Below are positions 11,129 to 23,300 of a stretch of 64,000 nt of DNA, piece after piece. Under the pieces are notes generated by a model that saw only the letters and a program-made list of their open reading frames with translations, ran no database searches and was not told the DNA's origin. The stretch comes from Phoronis australis (taxonomy: Eukaryota; Phoronida; Phoronidae), in NCBI GenBank assembly GCA_002633005.1, contig NMRA01000050.1, positions 1,049,751-1,113,750 on the forward strand, in the 5' to 3' direction. The position numbers and the translations under genes are program-made. Position 1 is the first letter of the stretch. Every line of letters begins with the position of its first letter.

Positions 11129-14100
11129 TGTTATTCTGGTGGAGTTATTGGCTTATTCATTATACAAACCCTTAATAAAATTGGGTAGGAAGTAGACTTT
11201 TTTTCTCTGCTATTGGAGATATTATTAGTTGTTCCCAAGCATTGATTTCGTCTGCCACTGGCATGTATTGAGAATTTGGCTGTTGATTTCACCTGAATTT
11301 GATGAAAAGCAAATAGGATTGTGTAACAAAATGTTATTAATTAAATCTTAATAGTTAGGACCCACAATTTGTTTATGATATGCATGCTTTTTATGAACAT
11401 AGGTTTCTGATTTTAGAGGAAATTAGTGCCTGCAAACAAAACGATAGTGATCTGCAGTCACTTGTTCTTAGCCAGGCTTGGAAGATTTCATACTAAGATG
11501 AGCTTTCTGGAATGTATTGGATACATAATGTCAAGCACAGGGCTTCAAGGAGTTCTTGAGACGGTGTATGCATCAAACAGTGTGATCCTTATGTTAAATG
11601 GAAAAAGTGTGGATAGAGCAAAGAGGGGGCATATATTGGTAGACTTAGCACTGAATGCTATCATAAAAGCCAGAACATTCAACATATTGACAGATCAAGC
11701 AACGCCAATCAAAAACCAATGAAGAAAGAAATTCAGGTTCTTCAGAAGTTCCAGGAGTCCGTAATGTCACCAACACAGAACACACGGATTACATGCCAAG
11801 AGGTGGAGATGAGTTCAATGCTTATACACAAACTTTGGCTCGTCAGAAGATGGAGACAGATTCTTCAGATATCTCAGACATCCCAACTGATCACATAACT
11901 AGACGTATACTATGGGACATGCCATGCCCAGCCAGTGTCTTCCGATTCTGAACCTTGGATTACAGTGGAATGCCCTCACGAGAGCTCACTTCTGGTTTCC
12001 AACCAACTGCCATTGGTATATTCAAACACGACTGAATCAGAGTATAGGTCTTCACAATTCACAGTGGCAGAGAATAGTTCGTCAGAAGAATCAATGGCCA
12101 ATGATATTCTTCATTACGATTTGAGAGCTGGTCTGAAGCACTATGATGATCTTATTGCTGGCAAGCACATTAATCAGACTTGTCCATGCAAAGTCGAATC
12201 ATTAGTCTTTGACTACAGTATATGAACATGATTGACATCCTTCGACTTTTAAAAGCAGAAATAACGTCAGATTGGGAGCTTCACCTAAAAGCAGTTTCTG
12301 AAGTGCTGCCTTACTTTGCAGCTGCTGGTCACAACTCTTGTGCAAAATCTTCATACGTGACTGAAGTAGATGTAGCAACTCAAAGACACCCGTCCAGACG
12401 TCTACGGCCAACAAACCATAAGACAAAGTGACAGATTCTGGGCAGGCTTGTCATAATGAGATATGATCTTGTAATTGAACAAATGCTCATGAAAAGTATT
12501 AAATCAACAGGAGTTTTAACTAGAGGTTGAGGAATGGGAGATACACAGAGGGCACTGTGGCTGCTTTCCTTGCCGGCATGCTCAAGTATAAATGGAGCCA
12601 TGCAGACTGTGACAAACTTGAGTTGTGAAACAAGTCAGCAGCATAAAGAATGTACCCAGCCGAGACAGTCGCGTGACGACAAAGACATCTGCAGCATTGT
12701 TGAATTCCTCTACAACAGAAACCCATTTTAAAGAGAAACATTACAGACCATCGCCACTGGTGTGACTGCAGGCACATGCGTCAGTGCGGAAAATGCCAGA
12801 GAAGTGGGGAAGGCGGTTCACTTGTCTATGGAGGGGTCAAGTGGGAAAGACTTCACATTCAGAAAGAAAGACAAGGTTGTGGCAATGATTAGTCAATCAG
12901 TTCATGCTGCTAATAGTAATTTTACACAAGTGGATCCACGACTGCTATTTCAGCGAAAAATGACTGCTGCAAAAGACAACAGTGAAAGTTCATCAAGCCT
13001 TTTGAAGTTTGAGCTGTGTGTTGGTTCCCCTGTTCCATTTGATACATCTGGTCTTCTCAGAGTCGCTAATAAATCAATATGGGCTGATGCACTCTGATCC
13101 AGCGGAGGAGTACCTGAGGATTTCATTTTCCAGAAAACACGGTGATGCATGTAATCGACGGCGGTTCTCTCCTTCACCGTATTCCATGGTCTAAAGGTGC
13201 AACGTTTCAGTCATTTGGTAGAGCTTATGTGGATTACATCAGCAAGTGCACCCAGCGTACTGTTGTTTTTGTTGGTTACTGAGATGGACCATCCACTAAA
13301 GATGTCTCCCATGATCGAAGACTGGGTGGGGTGGTTGGAACTGAAGTTCACTTCAATGGTGACATGGTGATCAAGTAAAAAAGGAACATTTTGGCAAAAA
13401 GCAAAAACAAACGGGTCACTCACTTCTTATCAAGTTTGCTAGGAAATGCTGGTTGCACAGTGGTACAAACTCAAGGTGACACAGATGTTTTAATTGTAGA
13501 AACAGCACTAGAGAACGCAGTACAAGGTCCAACTACCCTTATTGCAGACGATAGACTTGTTGGTTCTTTTGCGTTACCATGATACACCAAAGCAAGAGGA
13601 GAGTCTGGGACATCAAGGAACTACAGTTGTCTCTTGGTGTCGAAACTTGCGCAGTTTTGCCATTGCGCATGCAATAGGTGGTTGCAACACAACATTGCAG
13701 CTGTTCGGTATTAGCAAAGGCTCTCCCATTCAAGAAACTGCGTGATCGAGTATTCTGCAAAAACTCTAGTAAGAATATTCGCTAGACACATGCAGCTGAA
13801 GCAAGACATATTTGAACCTGATAAGAATTGTATCTGTGCTTCATGGCCGTACTGGCTCTGGAAATTTGGATGATTTGCGATACAGGCAATTTGTGGATGA
13901 GGTGTCAGACTAGCCACAGTCCAAATACAGTCATTATCACCAACTTTCTTCAGTAGTTAAATTCCATGCTGCCGGGACATATTATCAAGAGCAAGAGCGG
14001 TCAAGTTTCCGTGGTAGTGGCCTAGATTCGCTGTATTGGGGATGGATGATGGCAGCTGGAAAATTCATTCCCACGGCGACAGACCATTCAGCAGCACCAG

Positions 14101-14235
14101 AGAACCTGCTGAAAGTAGTGAGATGCTCGGGTAAGACCAACTGCAGTTCCAAGAGATGTTCTTGCAGGAAGTTAGGATAGCCGTACTCGGTTGCATGTGG
14201 AGAATGCCGTGGTTTTATCTGCAGCAATTCAATGT
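11129..14235 (+). pseudogene. decayed PIN/FEN1-like nuclease family gene with CXC tail
   Basis: Pieces follow the family order across several frames. About 11426-11700 has the RFHTKMSFLECIGYIMSS region. About 12222-12350 has DWELHLKAVSEVLPYFAAAG. About 12534-12730 has CETSQQHKECTQPRQSRDD and then EFLYNRNPF. About 12762-13095 has VDPRLLFQRKMT. About 13262-13320 has the acidic DGPSTKDVSHDR segment of the nuclease core. About 13675-13722 has GGCNTTLQLFGISKG. About 14128-14228 has the cysteine cluster RCSGKTNCSSKRCSCRK then ACGECRGF. Many frameshifts and stops show it is dead. Intact members are several hundred residues longer than any single frame here. The family is recognised by memory of its motifs; the Academ link is inference. 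Confidence 0.7.
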
Positions 14236-14590
14236 AATTCTGAGTTGACAGAGATTAGTTGTGTAAATACTGGTTGATTGTGTGTAGATTCACTAGCATA
14301 ATTTACAACTTACTGGAAGTGACACAGACAGTGTGGATAGTAGATCACTGAATTAATTGCATAGAGTTATTTTCACTACATCACATTTTTTCAGGAGGAG
14401 AATGATCCTTCAGTTCAGTCAAACCCGAGGTTTTTGACCCAAATAAGTTATTCGTTAAACCATCTTGAAATGGTGGTCGTAATCATCACGAGCCAGACAA
14501 AAATTATTGTAATGGATGTGCTGGCTTAAAAACCCAGGATATGGGAGGTCTTTGGAATCTGAAGTTCTTACACGAAGCAATTATTTGGTG

Positions 14591-15218
14591 GCCATCTTAG
14601 AAAATGGTGGAAGTAATCATTAGAGCCAAACGCAATGAGTCTAAATGGATTAGTCGACCCAGAAAACCTGTGATACTTGAAGCAAGACGACACACTAATC
14701 TGTTTGTGCAAAGTTGTGCGATTCGAAATAGTTTTGAAGGCCATCTTGGAAAATGGCCGATGATGTCACCACGGCCATGCAAAACTTTTCCAATGGATTT
14801 GTTGACCCACAAAAGATAGGTAAACATTTTTGAATTTTTACTCTATCACATTTCACTCTCGAGTTATAATTATCATCTGCAAATCTGGCGGCCATTTTGT
14901 CCGCCATCTTGGAAATGGTGGAAGTAATCATTAGTGCCAAATGCAATGAATCTCAATGTATTAGTCGACCCAGAAAACCTATGATGCGATGTTTGAAGCA
15001 AGACGACACACTAATCTGTTCGTGTGAAGCTGTGCGACTAAAGTAGATTTGGCGGCCTTCTTGGAAAATGGCGGACGGTGTCACCACAGCCATGTAAAAC
15101 CATTTCCAATGGATTTGTTGACCCACAAAACATACATAAACCTTTTTGAATTTTTACTGTATCACATTCTTTTTTTGAGTTATAGTGCGCATCAGAAAAT
15201 CTGGCGGCCATTTTGTCC
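14591..15218. repeat. two tandem units of about 314 bp, subterminal in element 1
   Basis: Units begin at 14591 and 14903, and a third partial start lies at 15219. Each runs from GCCATCTT(A/G)GAAAATGGTGG, through a GTCGACCCAGAAAACC block and a CATTTCCAATGGATTTGTTG-type block, to TCTGGCGGCCATTTTGTC. The same GGCGGCCATTTTGTCCGCC motif joins the units to the terminal repeat. Subterminal arrays of this sort often bind transposases. Confidence 0.75.
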
Positions 15219-15357
15219 GCCATCTTGAAAAACCAACTTCCTCCACTCCGATTCCGGTAGACTTTTTTTCCACTAAAGGGTGTGAAAGGATACGATTTAT
15301 GCAATAAAACCTTCTGTTGCAATTTTTTCCGGGTTATCCGTAGAATGACTGGACTAA
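15199..15357 (-). repeat. right terminal inverted repeat of element 1
   Basis: Inverted partner of 8561-8735, ending TAGAATGACTGGACTAA. Confidence 0.75.
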
Positions 15358-16059
15358 GATGACACTATAGACCGATCACAGTATTCCGTTTTCATGCGCC
15401 CATGATCTTAATATTGGCGCTATGTTCAAACCATTGTTTTTGTTTTTCCTAAAATTAATTTGGTTCTGTTGCTGTACCAACATATTAAGAAATTATACAG
15501 AAATAAACAAAAATTATCTGTGGTAAAGTGCAATATACAGCGTGATAAGTGATGGTCAAGAGCAATATCGGATGACCGCAAATGCGTGCTGCTTTATGAG
15601 TATTCCACGGCATGAAAACACTGGAGGTCATAAAACATTCAGCGTTGTATTCTGATTTTTATGCAATTTTACTGTAAAATTTTAAATTTCGTGCTTGTTT
15701 TGATGCATAATGTACTGTATAAAAAGTCTCATATCTAAAGTTGGAAATTATCCTTGCGCGATATCACTTAACGTTTGATATTACCACGCCGTCATAATTC
15801 AACATAAAGTTTTAGGCTAGCATAATGTCACGCACTTCGTATTTGTAAGTTGATTCGATTTTACTTCCTTTCAATAGTTGAACTAAAGTTGATAAACCGG
15901 AGTTGCCACTGGTGAACGTACAGCGAACAGTTAAATGTTTGTTTGGCCAAAGTTCATCCGCTAAGTCATAATATGGTTTTTGACGACCAAGGACACGTTT
16001 ATTCCGAATTGGTCGTCTACGCTAGGCTACCACTAAGCTGACCCAAGTGCCAACCACAG

Positions 16060-16170
16060 AGGCGACTCAGCAGACGGTTCATAGCCGAGCTTTGTTGGTC
16101 GGCTGCTGGTCGGCTAGACGACCGGTCGACGGCCGGTCATCGACCAATTTCCGACCGGTCGGACAAAAAT
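16060..16170. repeat. GC-rich cluster of GACCGGTC/GGTCGGC words
   Basis: Repeated GGTCGGCTG, CGACCGGTCG and GGCCGGTC words, several palindromic, in an otherwise AT-rich neighbourhood. Confidence 0.5.
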
Positions 16171-18820
16171 TCGTGATGTGTGCTGTACCTATCAGTAAAT
16201 GCTCTAAGCGTGTGTACGACTAACTGAATATTCACAAACGTCACACTTAGTGACTTACTTATCCATCGAAAGCCTGGTAAATCTTTCATGACTTTCAACA
16301 TTCAGCCTTGCCCTCAATGTTGTCTACCTATCAAACGGATTGCTTGTTGATAATGCTGCTTTTTGTACTGGCTAACTCGTCTTTTTTCAGAATCTATTAG
16401 GGCAGGAAAACCGTGTTTTGCCTCCAGACGTACAAAGGACCTACTTTAATAGACTTTGTCACTTGCATTTCGGTTGACCTCTGCAGCAGTGCATGTGTTG
16501 CTGTAATGTTTACATGTATTAAAACGATCGATCTTGTTATTCTTTGTAAACGTTCCATTCGTTTGTAGTATTAACAAAGATTTTTTAAATTTTTTACACG
16601 TGTTCAAAGTTACTATTTTTCAATTTTATGTCTTACCAAAAAACGGCTAAAATGGCATTAAGAGGTTTTTCATCTATAACTCGGACCCTATTTCTTTAAA
16701 CATCGAACAAAATATTTGTTTAAAATCTTAAGTTCAAGTGCAAGCTCATCTTGTGCTAGGCAAACAATTAGCTCCGGTAGGGTTGTATCCAAGTCAATTT
16801 AATGCATTGAAATCACCGTATTTATACATATTCAGATATTTAAGTTAGGCCTACCATTTGATAACTTCGCATTTTTGTAGTTTCATTGTATAAAGGTCCC
16901 ATTCAGTTGATTTTAAACGTAGCAATATCACTAAGCTGTGGTATGGTTACATAAATGGCAAGTGTGGTGCAGTGGCAAAAACGGCTATTTACAAAATAAC
17001 TCAAATTCCTTATTAAAGCTTAATCAATCTAAATATCATGTTTGAAAAACTTCGAAGTTACCGCTATCTGTCTCTCTCTCTCCCTCTAACTGCACAGTGG
17101 TGAATACTAGAAGTTTTCATCAAAAATTAATGAATTGTTTTTGTCGTGACAACAGCTCGAACAAGGCTTTGAGTTCAGTGCCCTTCCCTGTGCCGATCGA
17201 ATTTCTCAATTTTGGAGTGAATTTCAGTTGAAAGCCAGCCTACGAGTATACGAATAATGAAAATTGTACCTCCTATAAGAAACAAAACGATATCCATTAG
17301 GGGAAAATTAATAAAAAATAATAAACTGTCCTTAAAAACACCTTCCGGAGACTACAGTTAGAGTAGCACTGAGATCCACCAGGTGTGAAGCGAAGGCTGC
17401 AGGACGAGTGAGATCCGGAGTCAAAATCAGAAAGGCCTGCACTATAGCCAGCTAACCGAAAAGTGCGTATCGTGTAACAAATACATTTCTGTTTGACTTT
17501 GGAGTAATAAAGCAACATTGTCAACTTCAGCTACTCTTGTGGCCGTTCACTCTTTCTGATTTACATAGTTTACATTTTCGCATCACTTTTCGTCTTAGGA
17601 TATGCCCACAAATCATGGAATGCTCTTCTCGAGCTGAATAACAAATGTCGAAATTACACACACCCAACCAACGTAGTTTCACAATTCTTATTGCACAATT
17701 TCTTGAGGTATTGACTTAAATAAGTTGTACACGACTACATGGTCTTTGGTGGGTAAAATGGCGGCTTGGGAACGCAGACGAAGGTGTGTCAAAAGTGCTG
17801 TGTTCTCATTGTCACTTAAGCCGCCAGTCATAAACCTGGCTATAGGTCACTTGGGTCAAGGGAACCAAGCTTCCAGCCAAAGGTCATTAAATGCAAATTT
17901 TAGCTAGACGTTTCGTAATCACGCATAGGATTTCCATTAGCAAGGGAAGTTCTGTCACAAACTTTGGGAAAATTAAGTGCAGTTTTCAGTTGAATTTTAT
18001 ACTTCTTCTATTAGTTTTCATATTCATGGTTGATCAAGTAATTGCCAATCAAATTCTATTGATATGGGTATGAATCAAAGTACTCTATAGGACCACAATA
18101 GGGTTCAAATCTAATAAAAATTTCAACTGCCTCTTCTGTCATTTTTGAGATTGGCTCATCAAATTTTGAAAACACCTTGGGTAAATTGGCCTACTTATAA
18201 GTGTAGTCTACCGTACGTGCTCGTTCAAAAGTTTTGTAAAACAATTCACTTGTTTAAAAACCCATTGTATTCGTTAAGGTTTTATATAGAATTGATGATT
18301 TATTGGTGTAAAACGATGAATTCAAGCGATAAGCTGACACCAGTAAGCTATTTGGAACAACTGAGCCGGAATTTGTGACGTCATTGGTACATTTCAGCCC
18401 TTCCGTACACCGTCTGGTGTCAGGTGAAAGAACCAAACTTGCTGTTATCGAGTGGAACTTGTCGATCTAAATCCATACAAAATACGTTTTTTGGTTTTAA
18501 TTCTCCTTTAAAAGACGTGGCACAAACTTGTGAGATTGCGGTGTTAACCATCATATAATGTACAGATTTGGAAGTTGATGTCTGCCTTAGCTATTTATTT
18601 CTTGTTTGATGTTGACCTGATAATTCATACATGCAACTTTACTAAAGGTAAAAACAAGAAACAGTTCAGTTTTCATTGAAAAGTGCAACTCAGGTGCAAG
18701 TTCAAATCATCCTGAACTCCAATTCGGAGAGGATTCCATTCTGTAAGCATTTGAGGCCTTTGATTAACACGATGAGTTTAATATTTAGGACTGTGTTTCT
18801 CGCACGTTTAAGGACGCTGT

Positions 18821-19047
18821 ACACACAGAGGATGTGTGCATAGCCTGGTTTAAAGTCTGGTTAGTGACGTTGCATTTGGTTCACCCACGAGAGAACGTGT
18901 ACATAAGCTGGTTCAAAGTCATTTAAGCGATGTTGCACATACTACATGTACACGCTTCTCCTACACCAGAATATGTGCATAACCTGGTTTAATGTAAATT
19001 TAGCGCTTTAGTACGTACATGCATGGTTGTCCCACAAAAGAACGTTT
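18821..19047. repeat. degenerate tandem repeat, about 4 units of 60-76 bp
   Basis: Each unit starts AC(A/G)(A/C).AG.A.(C/T)GTGT.CATA followed by an (A/G/C)(C/G)CTGGTT(T/C)AAAG-type block and a TTAG(C/T)G block. Four starts lie near 18825, 18889, 18963 and 19035. Copies have diverged, so the array is old. Confidence 0.55.
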
Positions 19048-20306
19048 ACATAGCCTACATGTTGTTGCTTGGGGTTCACGTAGCCACTGCATTAAAACTT
19101 GAATCGGCGTCGTTTGTAACAAAAACATATCACAATGCAAGTCATCTACATGTAACTGTTTGCTTGACATGTTTGTTTAATCCTTTTGCCGGGTCGATTA
19201 CTATTGAACCTGTAATGTATTTTTACAACTAAATATAGAAATATGCAGAGTCAACCTTTAAAGCACCGGCCCTGGTTCACTGTATTTTTAGGAACAAACG
19301 TGCGCTTTTCATCTGGTATTTGATTCCTTCTGTTATACACTTTCATACCATCAATGTGCAAAATCACAAAAGAATTGACTAATTAAACGCACTACATGTA
19401 CATGTAGAAAACGTCTTTGCCACTGTTACAAATAGCTCGTATATTGATCCCAATAATGTACATAATACTCTTGAAGTAATGTAATGTGTACAGTAATACA
19501 AGCTGTCGATAGATGCCAGCTAAGACAGGTAACGAGATAAACAAAAGTAACTAGACGTTTAAATTTTGATTGTTTCGATGGAACCAACATCATTTTCCGA
19601 AACAAAATGAGGTTATTTAATAAGTCCAGAACAGTGTGATAGTGACGTATATAGAACATCATTTCAATACATCAATGCCTATTCACCAGACTAGTTGCAA
19701 CCCACGGCTACGTCAATTGCTTGCTTGAACAAGCCTTGAACCATCTCTGTATAGTGACTCACGGATTGCTCCAATGTTGCCTCCCTGTCTTTAACAATTC
19801 CAAAACATTTATTGGACGTTCTTTCAAAATTACATGTACAGTGTAAAGTGGTTTGCTGCTCATGAATGTGATAAATATTCTCAGTACCAATTGTTCTTTT
19901 TCTAATTAAGGAAACTTCAGGTACATACTCCCCAAAAGGACCCGTACGCGTAATGCCCGTCAGGTAGGTGTAAACACTGATTATTTACCGTGAAAGTTTT
20001 TTTGCGTTTAACCCTCGATCAGTAAAATCCTTGCTCTTATGAACAGGATGTAGACATTGGCAACAAATTGGGGTTGAGGAAAATACAGGGGGATTGAATT
20101 GTGGTCAAAGGACGGAATCTGAAATTTGGGTCCTAGTCCTCCACTATTGTTACCTTTGTGTAGGTCCCTTGATCGCCAAAAGGCCCCAGCATCTCCAATG
20201 GTAACCTATGTGACGTCGATGTGTTTTACAATGGTAAATCGAAAGCTGGAAAGAAATAGTCCCATTGATCAAAGTTGCAGTAGAAGCAAAGGTACTGTTA
20301 AAGAAG

Positions 20307-23300
20307 ATGGCATCAAAAAAGGCAGTTTGTAATTCTGAAGGTTACCTCCTCAGAGGAGAAGAAAAGGAAAAGGTAGGAACACATGTATTTATCTCTTTAT
20401 AGTATTGTGCATTCGTTAATTTGTCAGTCGCAGTTCGTTTATTTGACCTTGAATACCTACATCACAATGCTGTTTACATATACATGTACATGTAAGTCTG
20501 TATTTCCATTAACAGCAAGATATCAAAAACATCACCAACTACATACACTTCAGAGATTGTCATTGGCCAACCCCAAATTAGCGAAATCGAAAATAATGAC
20601 GTTTATATGTGATTTGATTCGATAAATGAAACATAGTCATTTTGATGTAAACAATTTTAGGGGATTGATTTTATGAGAGTAAGTATGCCTCATTCATATA
20701 TTTATCCTAAACAAGACGAATGTCACATCATAACTGCAGTATGGAGATTTTGAGATTCAACACACTTCGTGGAAGACCCCACGATGCAACATTGCAACAC
20801 AACCTTTGATAATCTGTAATTAACCCCCCCAATTGTTTTTCGCTCTTGCTATTGATTGTGTACACNTTCAAGATATCTACAACCATGTTGTATGCTGTAC
20901 TGTGACCAAAAGGCAAAGAAATTCTCTACATAATCCAGGTAAATTTATTACTTGAATGTTAGGAATTGAACTCATTAAATAGCATATATTATTTACTGGG
21001 GTAAACCTTTTGTAGCATAAGTGTGCTTGTCCTGAAAATCCAAGTTTCATAATTGCAACATTGTGCCAACACTTGTGTTTAAGCTTCATTCTGACCTTAG
21101 GTAGGGTATATGCTCAGTTTTTATCAAATATGCAGTAGTCTGTTTGTTTCTTTTAAGCAGTATGTTTGTTCTTGTAAACAGTGTGTAAACTTAACTCGTT
21201 ATTTTTGTGTAACCAGGTGCTTCGTCCGTTGTATCACATTCCACATCATGATCGTATAGGATCTTAACCAGAGTGTTTATGAATTCTTGGTATTGTTTAT
21301 TACTCTTAATTTCTTAAGACTTCTACTCTGAAACACACAAAATGTAGTACCAACATTGAATGGGCTAATTGATTTCTTGGTTGATATTTACATTCATAAC
21401 GACAAGGATAATGCTCCAGTCGGGTGACTTGTAACATGTCTTAAATGGAAATGAGGGTGACTTAGTAAAAAACGAAACAAATATGCAAAAGACTTAGTAA
21501 CCTTAGCTGAAGTCCTATCTGGGACTGCTTCATGCAAGCGGGCACAGGATGTACTTGACAGAGGGTCATGTCTGCCTCTGCCAAGTTGGTGTTCACTCAC
21601 TCTTCTAAACTTTCGGGACCATTAAACCCTGTCACTTTCATGTCGTTCTGTCGGTGTTAGGATATAAAAAGCAGGCCCACTTTGCAAGGTTCACCTTTTT
21701 AAGGTATCAGTCAATTTTGATGAAGGATCTATTCAAAAATTCTACCCGAATTACAAACTCAGTTCATAAACCAGTCGGCAAAAACTTTTCGTTTGTCCTT
21801 AGAAACAAAGTGTGCTGCCACCATTTGTGCAGGACCTGCTGAAGGGTATCCTTTTACTTGAATTTTCTCTTCGCACGTGCTTTATTTGCAATAATTTAAA
21901 TGTCCGGTTTGAAGGGGCGATATATTTACTATATTAAACGTCGTATGCGTAGAAAGTTGTAGACGTACCACTGGGTCAAATGCATCAGGTTTGTATGTTG
22001 CAAACGTCTCAAACTCTTTTATATACAACGTTAAACGTCCTTGTGATTGGGTTTAAACCTTGAGGGGTCTTCAGTGTAATAAATCTACCCCTGCTTGGCC
22101 ATGTACAGCTGCATGTTACGTTTTGTTGACATCAAAATCAAAATAAAGAAGCACCCGAGTAAGATCGATAAAGTTAATACACATAGATTACTACATGGTG
22201 AAGTCATTATCCCCGTTATCTAGAGCCCGAGTGGATTTTGAAGAATTATCGCCCGAGGGGTGTTAATAATACGGGATTATGACTGAGAAGACGTAATAAT
22301 CTATTTATACCACACACTAAACGAGAAGCATTGCAATGAATCGATTTACCTTTCTCGACTCGCCTTGGCTTTGTAACTACTTTTCTATATCAGAGGCCCG
22401 GTGTCAGGGGTCGTGACCTTTTAAGAAAAGCCAAGGAATTTTTGTCAACTAATGCCTTTATTCAGAACCAATTGAAAATTTAAACAAAATAGAAATAAAG
22501 TGAATTCATAAATTAAGGTTTGCCAACTATTATAGCTTAAAACACATTTTATCACCTTAAGCTCCGACCGGGAAACTATCGTCTGCTAAAGTAGGTTACC
22601 ACTGGTAACTGAGTAGAATTCTCAAGTCAAAAGATCCCGACGACACGATACCCGAATTCAAATTGTAGATCAGTGATTTACAAGAGAGAACATGAGAGAC
22701 AAATTTCATTGAATTAAAATATCGTTTTTATGGAAATTGTGCCTATTATTTTTCATAGCGTATAAATTCAGTATGATGCCCTTTGTTTAACATGGGATTA
22801 TTTCGTGTGCTCATTTAAGCATTCTATTTTCACGCTCGGTGAGTGGTGTAGTGGTAAAGTCGGCAACCCGATACTCTTGAGGCCCTGGTTCAAAACCGGC
22901 CGCGGTTTCCCTCCAAAATGTTATCTGACTAGTGAGATATTTTTATGGGTTACACGATTGCACCTGCCATTCGAGGCTAATATTGTGGTGTAAAGGTAGT
23001 TATTCACTGCCCGAACACGTGCATGTACATTATGTGCCACTATAGCTTAGGCAGTGTATTTATACTGTTTCAAGCGTGTAAGCTGTCTTACCCGTCGGTG
23101 ACCAGTATTTCGTATATTCAGCAAGTCGTACAAGAAAACATTTACATGTCCATCCAATTGCTCTTTTTAAACGGACAAAAAGCCCGTTTTGAATCTTTTG
23201 CTTGTAATTGTGAGTCAAACTAAACACACATGTAATTGTATGTCTGCTTTAATTTTTTTCAAAGTAGTGAAATGGCTTTGTTCATTACCATGTAGTAAAA

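Larger units (their letters stand above)
8561..15357. mobile_element. 6.8-kb DNA transposon with long inverted ends carrying a PIN-like/CXC gene (Academ-like?)
   Basis: The left end, 8561 to about 8735, starts TTAGTCCAGTCATTCTA. The right end, about 15199-15357, is its inverted counterpart, and both include an AAAATTGCAACAGAAG stretch and a run of GGCGGCCATTTTG-type blocks. The interior holds a decayed + strand gene of the PIN/FEN1-like nuclease family with a C-terminal CXC cluster. As I recall, Academ transposons encode an XPG-like nuclease plus an eight-cysteine zinc motif, which fits. That assignment is inference. No clear target-site duplication is visible at the ends. Confidence 0.6.
15358..20237. 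other. intergenic, no recognised gene
   Basis: No exon-like block with recognisable protein similarity. A GC-rich cluster of CCGGTCG words sits at 16060-16170 and a degenerate tandem repeat at 18821-19047. The promoter and 5' UTR of the ankyrin-protease gene probably lie in the last part. A possible short upstream exon ending at a GTAGGT donor at 19962 cannot be confirmed. Confidence 0.4.

Noticed and set aside
22837-22904. Functional tRNA gene.
   Set aside because: A- and B-box-like motifs are present but a full cloverleaf cannot be drawn. A SINE head is more likely.
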